This document shows positions 44,030-52,311 of a stretch of 64,000 nucleotides of DNA, one piece after another (positions within the stretch are counted from its first letter, which is position 1; each line of letters begins with the position of its first letter). The stretch comes from Alcaligenaceae bacterium. Lineage in GTDB: Bacteria > Pseudomonadota > Gammaproteobacteria > Burkholderiales > Burkholderiaceae_B. A model generated the notes under the pieces. It was not told the origin of the DNA and made no database searches. It worked only from the letters and a program-made list of their open reading frames with translations. The translations under genes were made by a program, and so were the position numbers. The stretch covers positions 62,001 to 126,000 of the forward strand of contig JACCER010000008.1 of assembly GCA_013416445.1 (NCBI GenBank), given 5' to 3'.

Positions 44030-45007
44030 ATGGGTTCGTTAAGTTTCATTTCTCGCCGGGTCATGGGCGGAGTCATCATGATTATCGCGGTAGTGGTACT
44101 GAATTTCTTTTTACTATCCGCCGCGCCCGGTGATATTGCAGATGTCTTGGCTATGCAAGCAGGCGGAGCAACAGCGGATCAGATTGAGGGCATTCGGAAA
44201 GACTTGGGCCTCGATAAAAGCGTGTTTTTGCAGATGACAACCTATGTCACCAATGTCCTGAAGGGTAATCTTGGCGAGTCTCTTTTTTATAATGAATCAG
44301 TGACTCAACTGATCCTGGAACGCCTGCCGAACACCCTGATCTTGGTGTTGCCGGCCATGTTGATTGCTGTTGTGCTGGGAACGCTGCTGGGCGTGCTCTC
44401 CGCCTACAGGCCGCGTGGCATCTTCAATTTCGGCGTTACCTTGTTTTCCCTGGTCGGCTTTGCTGCTCCCGTGTTCTGGAGCGGCATGGTGTTATTGATT
44501 ATCTTCGCTTATTGGTTTCCCATTTTTCCCGCTTCGGGCATGTTTAACATCGGCGAACATCCTACTGGGTTGGATGCGGTCTGGCAGGTGGCGCATCACC
44601 TGGTTTTGCCGGTCATTTCATTGAGCATGGTTTATTTGGCCCAGTATAGTCGCCAGGCGCGGGCCACCATGCTGGACGTACTGGGTTCAGATTACGTTCG
44701 CACCGCTCGCGCCAAAGGCCTGCGTGAAATGGCAGTCGTATACAAGCATGCGCTCAAGAATGCAGTACTGCCGGTCGTTACGCTGGCTGGACTGCAGTTT
44801 TCTCATGCGGTGGCGGGCGCTGTTTTGGTGGAAACCGTATTCAATTGGCCGGGCCTTGGGCGCCTGGCGCTCGATGCGGTATTGAATCGAGATTTTCCGC
44901 TAATGCTGGGGCTGTTGCTGATATCCAGTGTTCTGGTGGTGGTCGTCAACGTTTTGGTGGATTGGCTTTATAGCGTGCTGGATCCCCGTATCAAGATGGG
45001 AGCTTAA
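44030..45007 (+). CDS. ABC transporter permease, DppB-like (second operon)
   Basis: A 325-residue permease with six predicted helices. FISRRVMGGVIMIIAVVVLN is the first helix; FFLLSAAPGDIADVLAMQAG and the EAA loop RTARAKGLREMAVVYKHALK are DppB/OppB marks; it ends VDWLYSVLDPRIKMGA. ATG 44030 is the first possible in-frame start after the terminator hairpin, and its Shine-Dalgarno sequence is weak (GAGC), unlike other genes here. The next permease begins 4 bases after its stop. The receptors for this system are encoded at the far end of the operon. Confidence 0.93.
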   Translation: MGSLSFISRRVMGGVIMIIAVVVLNFFLLSAAPGDIADVLAMQAGGATADQIEGIRKDLGLDKSVFLQMTTYVTNVLKGNLGESLFYNESVTQLILERLPNTLILVLPAMLIAVVLGTLLGVLSAYRPRGIFNFGVTLFSLVGFAAPVFWSGMVLLIIFAYWFPIFPASGMFNIGEHPTGLDAVWQVAHHLVLPVISLSMVYLAQYSRQARATMLDVLGSDYVRTARAKGLREMAVVYKHALKNAVLPVVTLAGLQFSHAVAGAVLVETVFNWPGLGRLALDAVLNRDFPLMLGLLLISSVLVVVVNVLVDWLYSVLDPRIKMGA

Positions 45008-45011
45008 GGCA

Positions 45012-45842
45012 ATGAATTCAGGATGGAAGTTATTTCTGGCCAATAAGGGTGCTGTCGCTGGGGCAATCTTGCTCATTATTATTGCTTTGGCGGGTTTGTT
45101 TGGCGAAATGCTGTACCCCGTAAGCGCTATGGATATTGTTGCGGCCCCCCTGGAAGCGCCTTCATGGGCTTTGCCTATGGGGGCCGACTATCTGGGCCGC
45201 GATGTGCTGGCCGGAATTTTGCATGGCGCGGGTACGACGCTGGTGATCAGCCTGGCTGCAACGCTGACCACGGTCATTCTTGGGCTTTTTCTTATCGGCG
45301 CTGTTGCCGGGTTCTTCGGCGGGCGCATCGACAATATCCTGATGCGGGTTACCGAGTTCTTCCAGGTATTGCCGCCCATTTTGCTGGCCATGGTGCTGGT
45401 GGCGGTATTCGGGGCAAAGATCTGGAACGTCATTCTTGTTATTGGCCTGGTCAGTTGGCCGCCGCTGGCACGCCTGACCCGCGCCGAATTCTTGAAGCTG
45501 AAAGAACGCGAATTTATCAGGGCCGAATATTCCATTGGTTCCAGCAACCTGAATATTATGTTTCGTGTGCTGCTGCCCAATGCTTCGCCACCGCTTATCG
45601 TAGCAACGGCGCTCACTGTGGGTACGGCCATTCTGTTCGAATCCGGACTGTCGTTTCTGGGCCTGTCAGATCCCGATGTGGCCAGTTGGGGCTACATGAT
45701 AGGGTCGTCCCGTGATTATATTTTTGATGCCTGGTGGTCAGTCATTTATCCGGGTAGCGCAATCTTCCTGACGGTGCTGTCCCTGAGCTTGCTGGGCGAC
45801 GGCCTCAATGATGCGCTTAACCCTAAATTGCGGCAGCGCTAG
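45012..45842 (+). CDS. ABC transporter permease, DppC-like (second operon)
   Basis: A 276-residue permease. The N-terminal arm is short for a DppC (about 10 residues before the first helix). Marks are MGADYLGRDVLAGILHGAGT, the EAA-like loop in FIRAEYSIGSSNLNIMFRVL, ESGLSFLGLSDPDVASWGYM and the end LLGDGLNDALNPKLRQR. TAAGG before ATG 45012. Eight bases separate it from the DppD gene, whose AGGAG overlaps this stop. Confidence 0.93.
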   Translation: MNSGWKLFLANKGAVAGAILLIIIALAGLFGEMLYPVSAMDIVAAPLEAPSWALPMGADYLGRDVLAGILHGAGTTLVISLAATLTTVILGLFLIGAVAGFFGGRIDNILMRVTEFFQVLPPILLAMVLVAVFGAKIWNVILVIGLVSWPPLARLTRAEFLKLKEREFIRAEYSIGSSNLNIMFRVLLPNASPPLIVATALTVGTAILFESGLSFLGLSDPDVASWGYMIGSSRDYIFDAWWSVIYPGSAIFLTVLSLSLLGDGLNDALNPKLRQR

Positions 45843-45850
45843 GAGCAATC

Positions 45851-46876
45851 ATGGCTGAAAAATTACTGGAAGTTAACGATCTGTGTGTGGAGTTCGGGAG
45901 CAGTAAAAACCCGGTGCGCGTTCTGGATCACGTCAATCTGCATCTGGCTCCCGGCGAAATCCTGGGTATTGTGGGTGAGTCAGGTTGCGGGAAAAGCATG
46001 ACCAGTCTTGCTGTCCTGCGCCTTATTCCTTCCCCGCCCGGACGGATCACCAAGGGCACGATAGCCCTGGAAGGAAAAAACCTGCGGGACCTGACCGAGT
46101 CGCAGATGCAAGACGTGCGCGGCAAAGACATCGCCATGATCTTCCAGGAGCCCATGACGGCATTGAATCCGGTCTTTACGATTGGGCAGCAAATTATTGA
46201 AACCATACGCAGGCACGAGAATGTCAGTGCCAGGCAGGCGCGCGAGCAAGCTATCGAACTGATCAAGTCGGTTCGCATTCCCGAGCCTGAACGGCGCCTT
46301 GACCAGTATCCGCACGAACTGTCAGGCGGCATGCGCCAGCGCGCCATGATAGCCATGGCCTTGGCCTGTCGCCCCAAGGTGTTGATTGCTGACGAACCTA
46401 CCACGGCGCTGGACGTTACCGTGCAGGCGCAAATTTTTGATTTGTTGCTGGATCTGCGCAAGCAGTACAACACGGCCATTATCCTGATCACTCATAACAT
46501 GGGCGCCGTGGCTGAACTGGCTGACCGGGTGATGGTGATGTATGCCGGACGGAAAATAGAAGAAGGCACCGTTGAACGGGTACTGCTCAATCCCATTCAC
46601 CCATACACGAAAGGCTTGCTGGCCTGCGTCTTGAACGTGGAACACGACCCCGCCAAGTTCTCCGAGTCTGAATTACTGCCTGAAATTCCCGGTGTTGTAC
46701 CGCCATTAAGCGAACTTGGCCAGGGTTGCGCTTTTGCGCCGCGCTGCCCGTATGTGATGGACAAATGCCATACCGAGCGTCCGCCCATGCTTGGGCGCGC
46801 CAACTGGGAGGCGGCCTGCTGGTTGAATATTGAAACGACAGAGCCGCAAGCGGCAGTACAGGAGAGCGCGTTATGA
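45851..46876 (+). CDS. Peptide ABC transporter ATPase, DppD-like
   Basis: A 341-residue ATPase. Walker A GESGCGKS (42-49), Q-loop in MIFQEPMTALNPVF, signature LSGGMRQR, Walker B VLIADEPTTALD, and His switch in ITHNMGAV. The C-terminal oligopeptide/dipeptide domain is complete, with the Cys-rich CAFAPRCPYVMDKC that in this family can bind an iron-sulfur cluster. The stop overlaps the DppF gene by four bases (ATGA at 46873). Unlike the first operon, D and F are separate chains here. Confidence 0.94.
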   Translation: MAEKLLEVNDLCVEFGSSKNPVRVLDHVNLHLAPGEILGIVGESGCGKSMTSLAVLRLIPSPPGRITKGTIALEGKNLRDLTESQMQDVRGKDIAMIFQEPMTALNPVFTIGQQIIETIRRHENVSARQAREQAIELIKSVRIPEPERRLDQYPHELSGGMRQRAMIAMALACRPKVLIADEPTTALDVTVQAQIFDLLLDLRKQYNTAIILITHNMGAVAELADRVMVMYAGRKIEEGTVERVLLNPIHPYTKGLLACVLNVEHDPAKFSESELLPEIPGVVPPLSELGQGCAFAPRCPYVMDKCHTERPPMLGRANWEAACWLNIETTEPQAAVQESAL

Positions 46877-47889
46877 CGCAGTCGCAAACGTTGCTGGAAG
46901 TGCGTGACCTGACGGTACATTTCACCTTAAGGAAAGCAGGCCTGCTGGGAAAAGAAGCCAAAGTATATGCCGTTGATGGCGTCTCATTCGACGTCAAGCG
47001 CGGCAGCGCCTACGGAATTGTGGGTGAGTCGGGTTGCGGGAAATCCACCACGGCACTGGCATTGGCCAACCTGCTGGCCCCCACAGGAGGAAAAATTCTC
47101 CTGAACGGGAAGTCGATGACATCCAATTCCCGCAAAGAGATGAAAGAGGTCAGCAAAGGCCTGCAAATGATTTTCCAGGACCCGTACTCGTCTCTTGACC
47201 CACGGCAGCGAGTGGAAGACATTATCGCCAAGCCCATGAGGCAGTTAACGCGCATGAACGACAAAGAGATCGCCGACCGTGTCGACGAACTCATCAAGAA
47301 AGTCGGGCTCAGGCCCGAGCAAAAGACGCTGTTTCCCCACCAGTTTTCCGGAGGGCAGCGCCAGCGCATAGGTATTGCCCGGGCCTTGGCGGTACATCCC
47401 GATCTGGTGATCTGCGATGAGCCAGTTTCCGCTCTAGACGTGGCGATTCAAGCGCAGGTCATTAATCTGCTCAAGCAGCTTCAGAAAGAGATGGGGCTGA
47501 CTTATGTATTTATTTCGCATGACTTGGCAGTAGTGCAGCGCTTGTGCGATGCGCTTAGCGTCATGTACCTGGGCCGGGTGGTTGAGCAGGGTAACCGCAG
47601 TGAAGTCTTCTCCCGGCCTTTGCATCCCTATACCTATGCGTTACTGACCGCCGATCCGGTCAAAGACCCGACTCGGCGCGGGTCAGTCAAGCGCTTGCGC
47701 CTTGAGGGTGATCCCCCAAGCCCAATTAACCCGCCGTCGGGTTGCCATTTTCATACTCGATGCCCATATGCGCAGGATATCTGCCGATCCGAGTCGCCGC
47801 AGTTGCGTGATGTGGGCAGGGGCCAGCATGTGGCTTGCCATTTTGTGAAGATGGTTGACGGCCAGCCCGTTAGCCCTGTTTCTATCTGA
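46873..47889 (+). CDS. Peptide ABC transporter ATPase, DppF-like
   Basis: A 338-residue ATPase partner. Walker A GESGCGKST (51-59), FQDPYSSLDPRQRV, signature FSGGQRQR, Walker B LVICDEPVSALD, His switch SHDLAVV. The C-terminal extension holds CHFHTRCPYAQDIC, again the four-cysteine motif of the family. It overlaps DppD at the start. An amidohydrolase follows after 38 bases, suggesting that the imported substrate is hydrolysed at once. Confidence 0.94.
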   Translation: MTQSQTLLEVRDLTVHFTLRKAGLLGKEAKVYAVDGVSFDVKRGSAYGIVGESGCGKSTTALALANLLAPTGGKILLNGKSMTSNSRKEMKEVSKGLQMIFQDPYSSLDPRQRVEDIIAKPMRQLTRMNDKEIADRVDELIKKVGLRPEQKTLFPHQFSGGQRQRIGIARALAVHPDLVICDEPVSALDVAIQAQVINLLKQLQKEMGLTYVFISHDLAVVQRLCDALSVMYLGRVVEQGNRSEVFSRPLHPYTYALLTADPVKDPTRRGSVKRLRLEGDPPSPINPPSGCHFHTRCPYAQDICRSESPQLRDVGRGQHVACHFVKMVDGQPVSPVSI

Positions 47890-47927
47890 TGCCATCAGGT
47901 GCAGCCTGAATTTTATTGGAAATTATC

Positions 47928-49592
47928 ATGAATCGTTCAGAAAAAATTACCGTATATAAAGCTCGTAGCGTTATCACCATGAATCCCATGCAGCCGCGCG
48001 CCACGCATGTGGCAGTCTGCGATGGCAAGATTCTTGGGGTGGGCGACGAGGCATCATTGAGCGGTTGGGGGCCGGCTACCCTTGATGAAACCTTTGCCGA
48101 CAAAGTCCTGATGCCGGGGTTGGTGGAAGGCCACTGCCACTTGATGGAAGGCGGCATGTGGAATTTTGTCTATGTCGGGTATTACGACCGCCGTGGGCCT
48201 GATGGCCGTTTGTGGACGGGCCTGAAAAATTTCGAAGATGTGATCGCCCGCCTGAAGAAAGCGCACGCTGCGCTGGATAATCCTTCCGATCCCATATATG
48301 CATGGGGTTTCGACCCGATTTACTTCGGTTCGCAACGCATGACGACGACGCATCTGGATCAGGTGTCGGCCACTAGCCGCGTGGTGGTCTTCCATGCCAG
48401 TGCGCATTTGATGAACGTGAATACCGCGATGCTGCAAGAGGCGAACATCACCAAAGAAACTGCCATCGAAGGTGTGGTAATGGGCGCCGACGACAAACCT
48501 ACAGGCGAGCTGCAAGAATTTGCCGCCATGTACATGGTGTATCGCAAGACAGGTAATCTTTTCTTTGATGCTGGGCAGACGGAACAAGGCATCTGGAACT
48601 TCGGGAAAGTGGGGCAGTTGGCTGGCGTGACGACGGCGACTGATTTGGTCAATGACTTGAGCGACTCCACCCTCAAGGCGCTGACCAGTGTCACTGGGCA
48701 CGAAGACTACCCGCTACGCATTGTGCCGGCCTATGCACCTATGCGCGACCTTGAAAACAAGGCGCTCGAACGCGTATTGCCGGCCCTTAAATACAATAGC
48801 AACAAGTTGCACTTTGGCGTGATCAAACTCGTTACCGATGGGTCCATCCAGGGCTTTACCGCAAGAGTGCGTTGGCCCGGTTATTACAACCCGCCAGCTG
48901 GCGCTCAAAAGAATGGCATCTGGCTGATTCCGCCACACAACCTGAAAGACATTATTAAAACCTACCACGATGCCGGCTTGACTGTTCATATTCATACTAA
49001 TGGCGATGAGGCGACGGAAGTCACTCTGGACGCCATCGAGAAAGTGCTTGAGGAAAGCCCGCGCTGGGATCACCGTCATACGCTGCAGCATTGCCAAATG
49101 GCCGATGCCTATCAATTCAAGCGCATGGCAAATATGGGCGTATGCGCAAACCTGTTCGCTAACCACATCTATTATTGGGGCGATGCGCACTACAGCATGA
49201 CTATGGGGCCGGACCGTGCCAACCGCATGAACGCGGCCGCTACGGCCAAAGCCACGGGCGTGCGCTTTTCCTTGCACTCGGATGCGCCAATTACGCCGCT
49301 GGCGCCGTTGTTTACCGCTTGGTGCGCAGTGAATCGCACAACGGCAACGGGGCGGGTGCTGGGCGAAAGCGAGCGCATATCGGTGCAAGATGCTTTGCAC
49401 GCCATGACGCTGGGTGCTGCCTATACGCTGAAGCTGGATGGCGAAATCGGCAGTATCGAAATAGGCAAGCAGGCTGACTTCTGCGTGCTCGAGGATGATC
49501 CGCTGGAAATTGCACCCGAATCGTTGAAAGATGCCCGCATATGGGGGACGGTGTTGGGCGGTAAGGTCTTCCCGTGCCCCAAGCATGACTAA
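47928..49592 (+). CDS. Metal-dependent amidohydrolase (amidohydrolase family 3, YtcJ-like)
   Basis: A 554-residue TIM-barrel amidohydrolase. The first metal motif MPGLVEGHCHLMEGG gives His69 and His71; later metal/active-site segments are VHIHTNGDEAT, HRHTLQHCQMAD and FSLHSDAPI with the catalytic Asp. The family cuts amide or ester bonds of small molecules such as N-substituted formamides or N-acyl compounds. No signal peptide, so cytosolic. ATG 47928 preferred; a TTG at 47916 lies upstream without a better site. It overlaps the CobW-family gene by 8 bases, an unusual coupling of a metalloenzyme with a metallochaperone. Confidence 0.9.
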   Translation: MNRSEKITVYKARSVITMNPMQPRATHVAVCDGKILGVGDEASLSGWGPATLDETFADKVLMPGLVEGHCHLMEGGMWNFVYVGYYDRRGPDGRLWTGLKNFEDVIARLKKAHAALDNPSDPIYAWGFDPIYFGSQRMTTTHLDQVSATSRVVVFHASAHLMNVNTAMLQEANITKETAIEGVVMGADDKPTGELQEFAAMYMVYRKTGNLFFDAGQTEQGIWNFGKVGQLAGVTTATDLVNDLSDSTLKALTSVTGHEDYPLRIVPAYAPMRDLENKALERVLPALKYNSNKLHFGVIKLVTDGSIQGFTARVRWPGYYNPPAGAQKNGIWLIPPHNLKDIIKTYHDAGLTVHIHTNGDEATEVTLDAIEKVLEESPRWDHRHTLQHCQMADAYQFKRMANMGVCANLFANHIYYWGDAHYSMTMGPDRANRMNAAATAKATGVRFSLHSDAPITPLAPLFTAWCAVNRTTATGRVLGESERISVQDALHAMTLGAAYTLKLDGEIGSIEIGKQADFCVLEDDPLEIAPESLKDARIWGTVLGGKVFPCPKHD

Positions 49593-50562
49593 ACCTGCAC
49601 AACTGCCTATGACAGTGCTTGGCGGTTTTCTCGGTTCAGGGAAAACCACCTTGCTGAACAATATCTTGCGTGCCCAGCATGGGCTGCGCATTCTCGTTAT
49701 GGTCAATGATTTTGGCAGCCTGAACGTGGACGCCTCATTAATCGAGTCGACCAATGGGGCGCAAGATGTAATCAATCTGACCAATGGCTGTGTTTGCTGC
49801 TCGATGGGCGGGGAACTGGTCAGTGCGTTGTTGAAAGTCGAAGACCTGGTACCCGAACTGGACTGGTTGATTATCGAAGGCAGTGGTGTCAGTGACCCCA
49901 GGAAAATCGCGCAGATAGGACAAGTAGGGGGTAATTTCCTGCTCAAGTCCATCGTGACGGTTGTCGATGCCGGCTCTGTTCGTCAAATGGTTCAGGATCG
50001 CTATGTCGGCGACGTCGTGCTGCAACAAATCGAAGCAGCCGATCTGATCATATCGAACAAGCTTGATCTAATAAGCAACGAACAGCGTATTGAAACAAGC
50101 AACTGGTTAAGTGAACAGGCGCCATCGGCCTTGATTTTCGAGTCTGTGCAGGCCCAGGTCGCTTGGGAAGTCCTGTTGGATCACCCTTTATCGGATGGCT
50201 CGGTTGCACAGAAAGAGGCAAACGATGGCTTCAAGTTTTTGCAGCCTTTCGGCGCGCCGCGCGATAACACCGCACGAAGTTTTTCCACCCAGACCATACA
50301 GCAGGCTGCGCCTTACGATGAAACGAAGTTGAAAAGCGTAATGCGTAACTTGCCTGATTCGGTGTTTCGCATCAAGGGTATTGTGACGGTAGGCAGCGAT
50401 GCCCAGCCTTGTTTGCTGCAGTATTCGCCCAACCAGCAGTTTGAGCTGCAAGCGCTGGTACAGAACCAGTCTGGGCTGAGCAGCAGCGGGTTGGTGGCAA
50501 TAGGATCCAGCGGTTCGGATATCGGCTCTTTGGCGCAGTTGTTTCGCTCAGCAGAAATTTAA
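49585..50562 (+). CDS. CobW/G3E-family GTP-dependent metallochaperone
   Basis: A 325-residue G3E GTPase. Walker A GGFLGSGKTTLL (13-24), the metal-binding CxCC in NGCVCCS (Cys69, Cys71, Cys72), Walker B-like LDWLIIEGSGVSDP, and SNKLDLIS as the nucleotide-specificity NKxD. The short C-terminal CobW_C domain covers roughly 240-320. These proteins load zinc or cobalt into client enzymes. ATG 49585 overlaps the amidohydrolase stop; the longer frame to 49531 has no homology. The operon position makes the amidohydrolase its most likely client. Confidence 0.92.
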   Translation: MTKPAQLPMTVLGGFLGSGKTTLLNNILRAQHGLRILVMVNDFGSLNVDASLIESTNGAQDVINLTNGCVCCSMGGELVSALLKVEDLVPELDWLIIEGSGVSDPRKIAQIGQVGGNFLLKSIVTVVDAGSVRQMVQDRYVGDVVLQQIEAADLIISNKLDLISNEQRIETSNWLSEQAPSALIFESVQAQVAWEVLLDHPLSDGSVAQKEANDGFKFLQPFGAPRDNTARSFSTQTIQQAAPYDETKLKSVMRNLPDSVFRIKGIVTVGSDAQPCLLQYSPNQQFELQALVQNQSGLSSSGLVAIGSSGSDIGSLAQLFRSAEI

Positions 50563-50591
50563 ATAGGTATTTATTTCCTAACGGAGGAATT

Positions 50592-52199
50592 ATGTTCCAT
50601 ACCAATCGCCTGATCAAGGCTGTTGCAGTTGGGTTGTTTTCGGCCTCAGCCTTGTTTGCAAGTGCAGCCAATGCCGAACTGCCGCCTAACGGCAAGAAGG
50701 GCGGTTCTCTGACTATTCTGTCCAATTCGGCTATCAATTCACTGAATCCCGCCATACAGTCTGGTGCTGCGACAGCGATGCCTGGCTCCCAGTTATTTGC
50801 CAGCTTGCTGCTGGCAGATGACAAGTGGCAGTTTCATCCGTATTTGGCCGACTCTTGGGAAAAGTCGCCGGATGGCAAGGTGTACACCTTCAAACTGAAC
50901 AAGGCGGCGGTTTTTCACGACGATAAGCCGATTACGTCAGAAGACGTGGCGTTTTCCATCATGACGGTCAAAGAAAACCACCCCTTTGGCAAGTCGATGT
51001 ATGCCAACCTGGAAGCGGTGGAAACACCCGATGCACATACGGTTGTGATCAAGTTTTCGCAGCCCAACCCTGCGTTGTTGCTCGAGGTTTCCACACCAGC
51101 CTTACTGCCTATTCTGCCCAAGCATATTTATAGCGAAGGGCCGATTCGTTCCAACCCATACAACAACAAACCCATAGGCTCGGGTCCGTTCAAGTTTGTG
51201 GACTATAAGCCTGGCCAATACGTGACCCTGGAACGCTTCGATAAGTTCTTTAAAGAGCCTGCAAATCTGGAAAAAATTACAATTGTGATTATCAAGGACG
51301 GCAATACGGCCACGCTGGCTTTACAACGCGGCGATATTCAATACGCGCCGTATCCGCCCTTGCGACTTTCCGATATTGAAAGGCTAGGAAAGTTGCCGAA
51401 GCTCACGCTTTCCCATAAAGGCTATGAAGGCCCGGGGTCATTGACATGGATGGAGTACAACCTGACCAAGGAAGGGCCGCTTCAGAATGTAAAGGTCAGG
51501 CAGGCAATTTCCTATGCCATTGATCGTAAGTTCATTACGGAAAAACTGCATCAAGGGCAGACCAAGCCTATTTTCAGCCCGATTCACCCTGACAGCCCAT
51601 TATTCAACAAGGATTTGAATCATTACGATCTGGATTTGGATAAAGCCAATGCATTGCTGGATGAAGCCGGTTTTCCTAAAAAAGAAGATGGAACACGTTT
51701 TACGCTGACATTGGATTATGTACCGGTAGGTCCTGATCTTACAAAAAATGTGGCTGAATTCTTGCGTCCTGGTCTGGCCAAGGTAGGTATAAAAATCGAG
51801 TTGAGACCTTCTCCAGATATGCCGACCTGGGCACGTCGTATTTCGAACTATGACTACGATCTCAATATCGATATTGTCTACAACTGGGGCGACCCGGTAA
51901 TTGGTGTGGCGCGTTCTTACGCGAGCACAAATATCCGCAAGGGCGTAGTCTGGGCCAACATGAGCGGATACAAGAACCTCAAGGTCGATGAATTGTTGAC
52001 GCAGGCCGCAGTCGAAGCGAATCTGGAAAAACGCAAAGCGCTTTATTATGAATTTCAGAAAATCGTCAATGACGAGCTGCCTGTGGCGTGGTTGACCACA
52101 TCGGTTGCCAATACGCTCCATGACAAGAGTCTGCTTAACACGCCAGAAGGTATTTGGGGGGCTTTCGCGCCTTTCGATGGCATCGCCTGGTCTAAGTAA
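50592..52199 (+). CDS. ABC transporter substrate-binding protein, family 5, paralogue A
   Basis: A 535-residue periplasmic receptor. Signal peptide MFHTNRLIKAVAVGLFSASA, cleaved near ANA|ELPP. Family marks: YLADSWEKSPDGKVYTFKLN, FHDDKPITSEDVAFSIMTVK, IGSGPFKF, VRQAISYAIDRKFI. AACGGAGGAATT gives a strong Shine-Dalgarno sequence. It lies 29 bases after the CobW gene and serves the permeases at 44030-45842. It differs from the 532-residue receptors of the first operon, so the two systems should import different ligands. Confidence 0.93.
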   Translation: MFHTNRLIKAVAVGLFSASALFASAANAELPPNGKKGGSLTILSNSAINSLNPAIQSGAATAMPGSQLFASLLLADDKWQFHPYLADSWEKSPDGKVYTFKLNKAAVFHDDKPITSEDVAFSIMTVKENHPFGKSMYANLEAVETPDAHTVVIKFSQPNPALLLEVSTPALLPILPKHIYSEGPIRSNPYNNKPIGSGPFKFVDYKPGQYVTLERFDKFFKEPANLEKITIVIIKDGNTATLALQRGDIQYAPYPPLRLSDIERLGKLPKLTLSHKGYEGPGSLTWMEYNLTKEGPLQNVKVRQAISYAIDRKFITEKLHQGQTKPIFSPIHPDSPLFNKDLNHYDLDLDKANALLDEAGFPKKEDGTRFTLTLDYVPVGPDLTKNVAEFLRPGLAKVGIKIELRPSPDMPTWARRISNYDYDLNIDIVYNWGDPVIGVARSYASTNIRKGVVWANMSGYKNLKVDELLTQAAVEANLEKRKALYYEFQKIVNDELPVAWLTTSVANTLHDKSLLNTPEGIWGAFAPFDGIAWSK

Positions 52200-52311
52200 T
52201 GGTGCTGGCGGGTCTTTTGATACTGCCGTATTCAAGGACTTGCTTTGTTCTTTTATGTCTATTCACGCCTGAAATCATCAATATAGTTATTCATACACAG
52301 AGGTACGAGTC

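Noticed and set aside
49531-49584. Earlier ATG for the CobW-family gene
   Set aside because: It would overlap the amidohydrolase by 62 bases, and the extra 18 residues lie before the usual family N-terminus.
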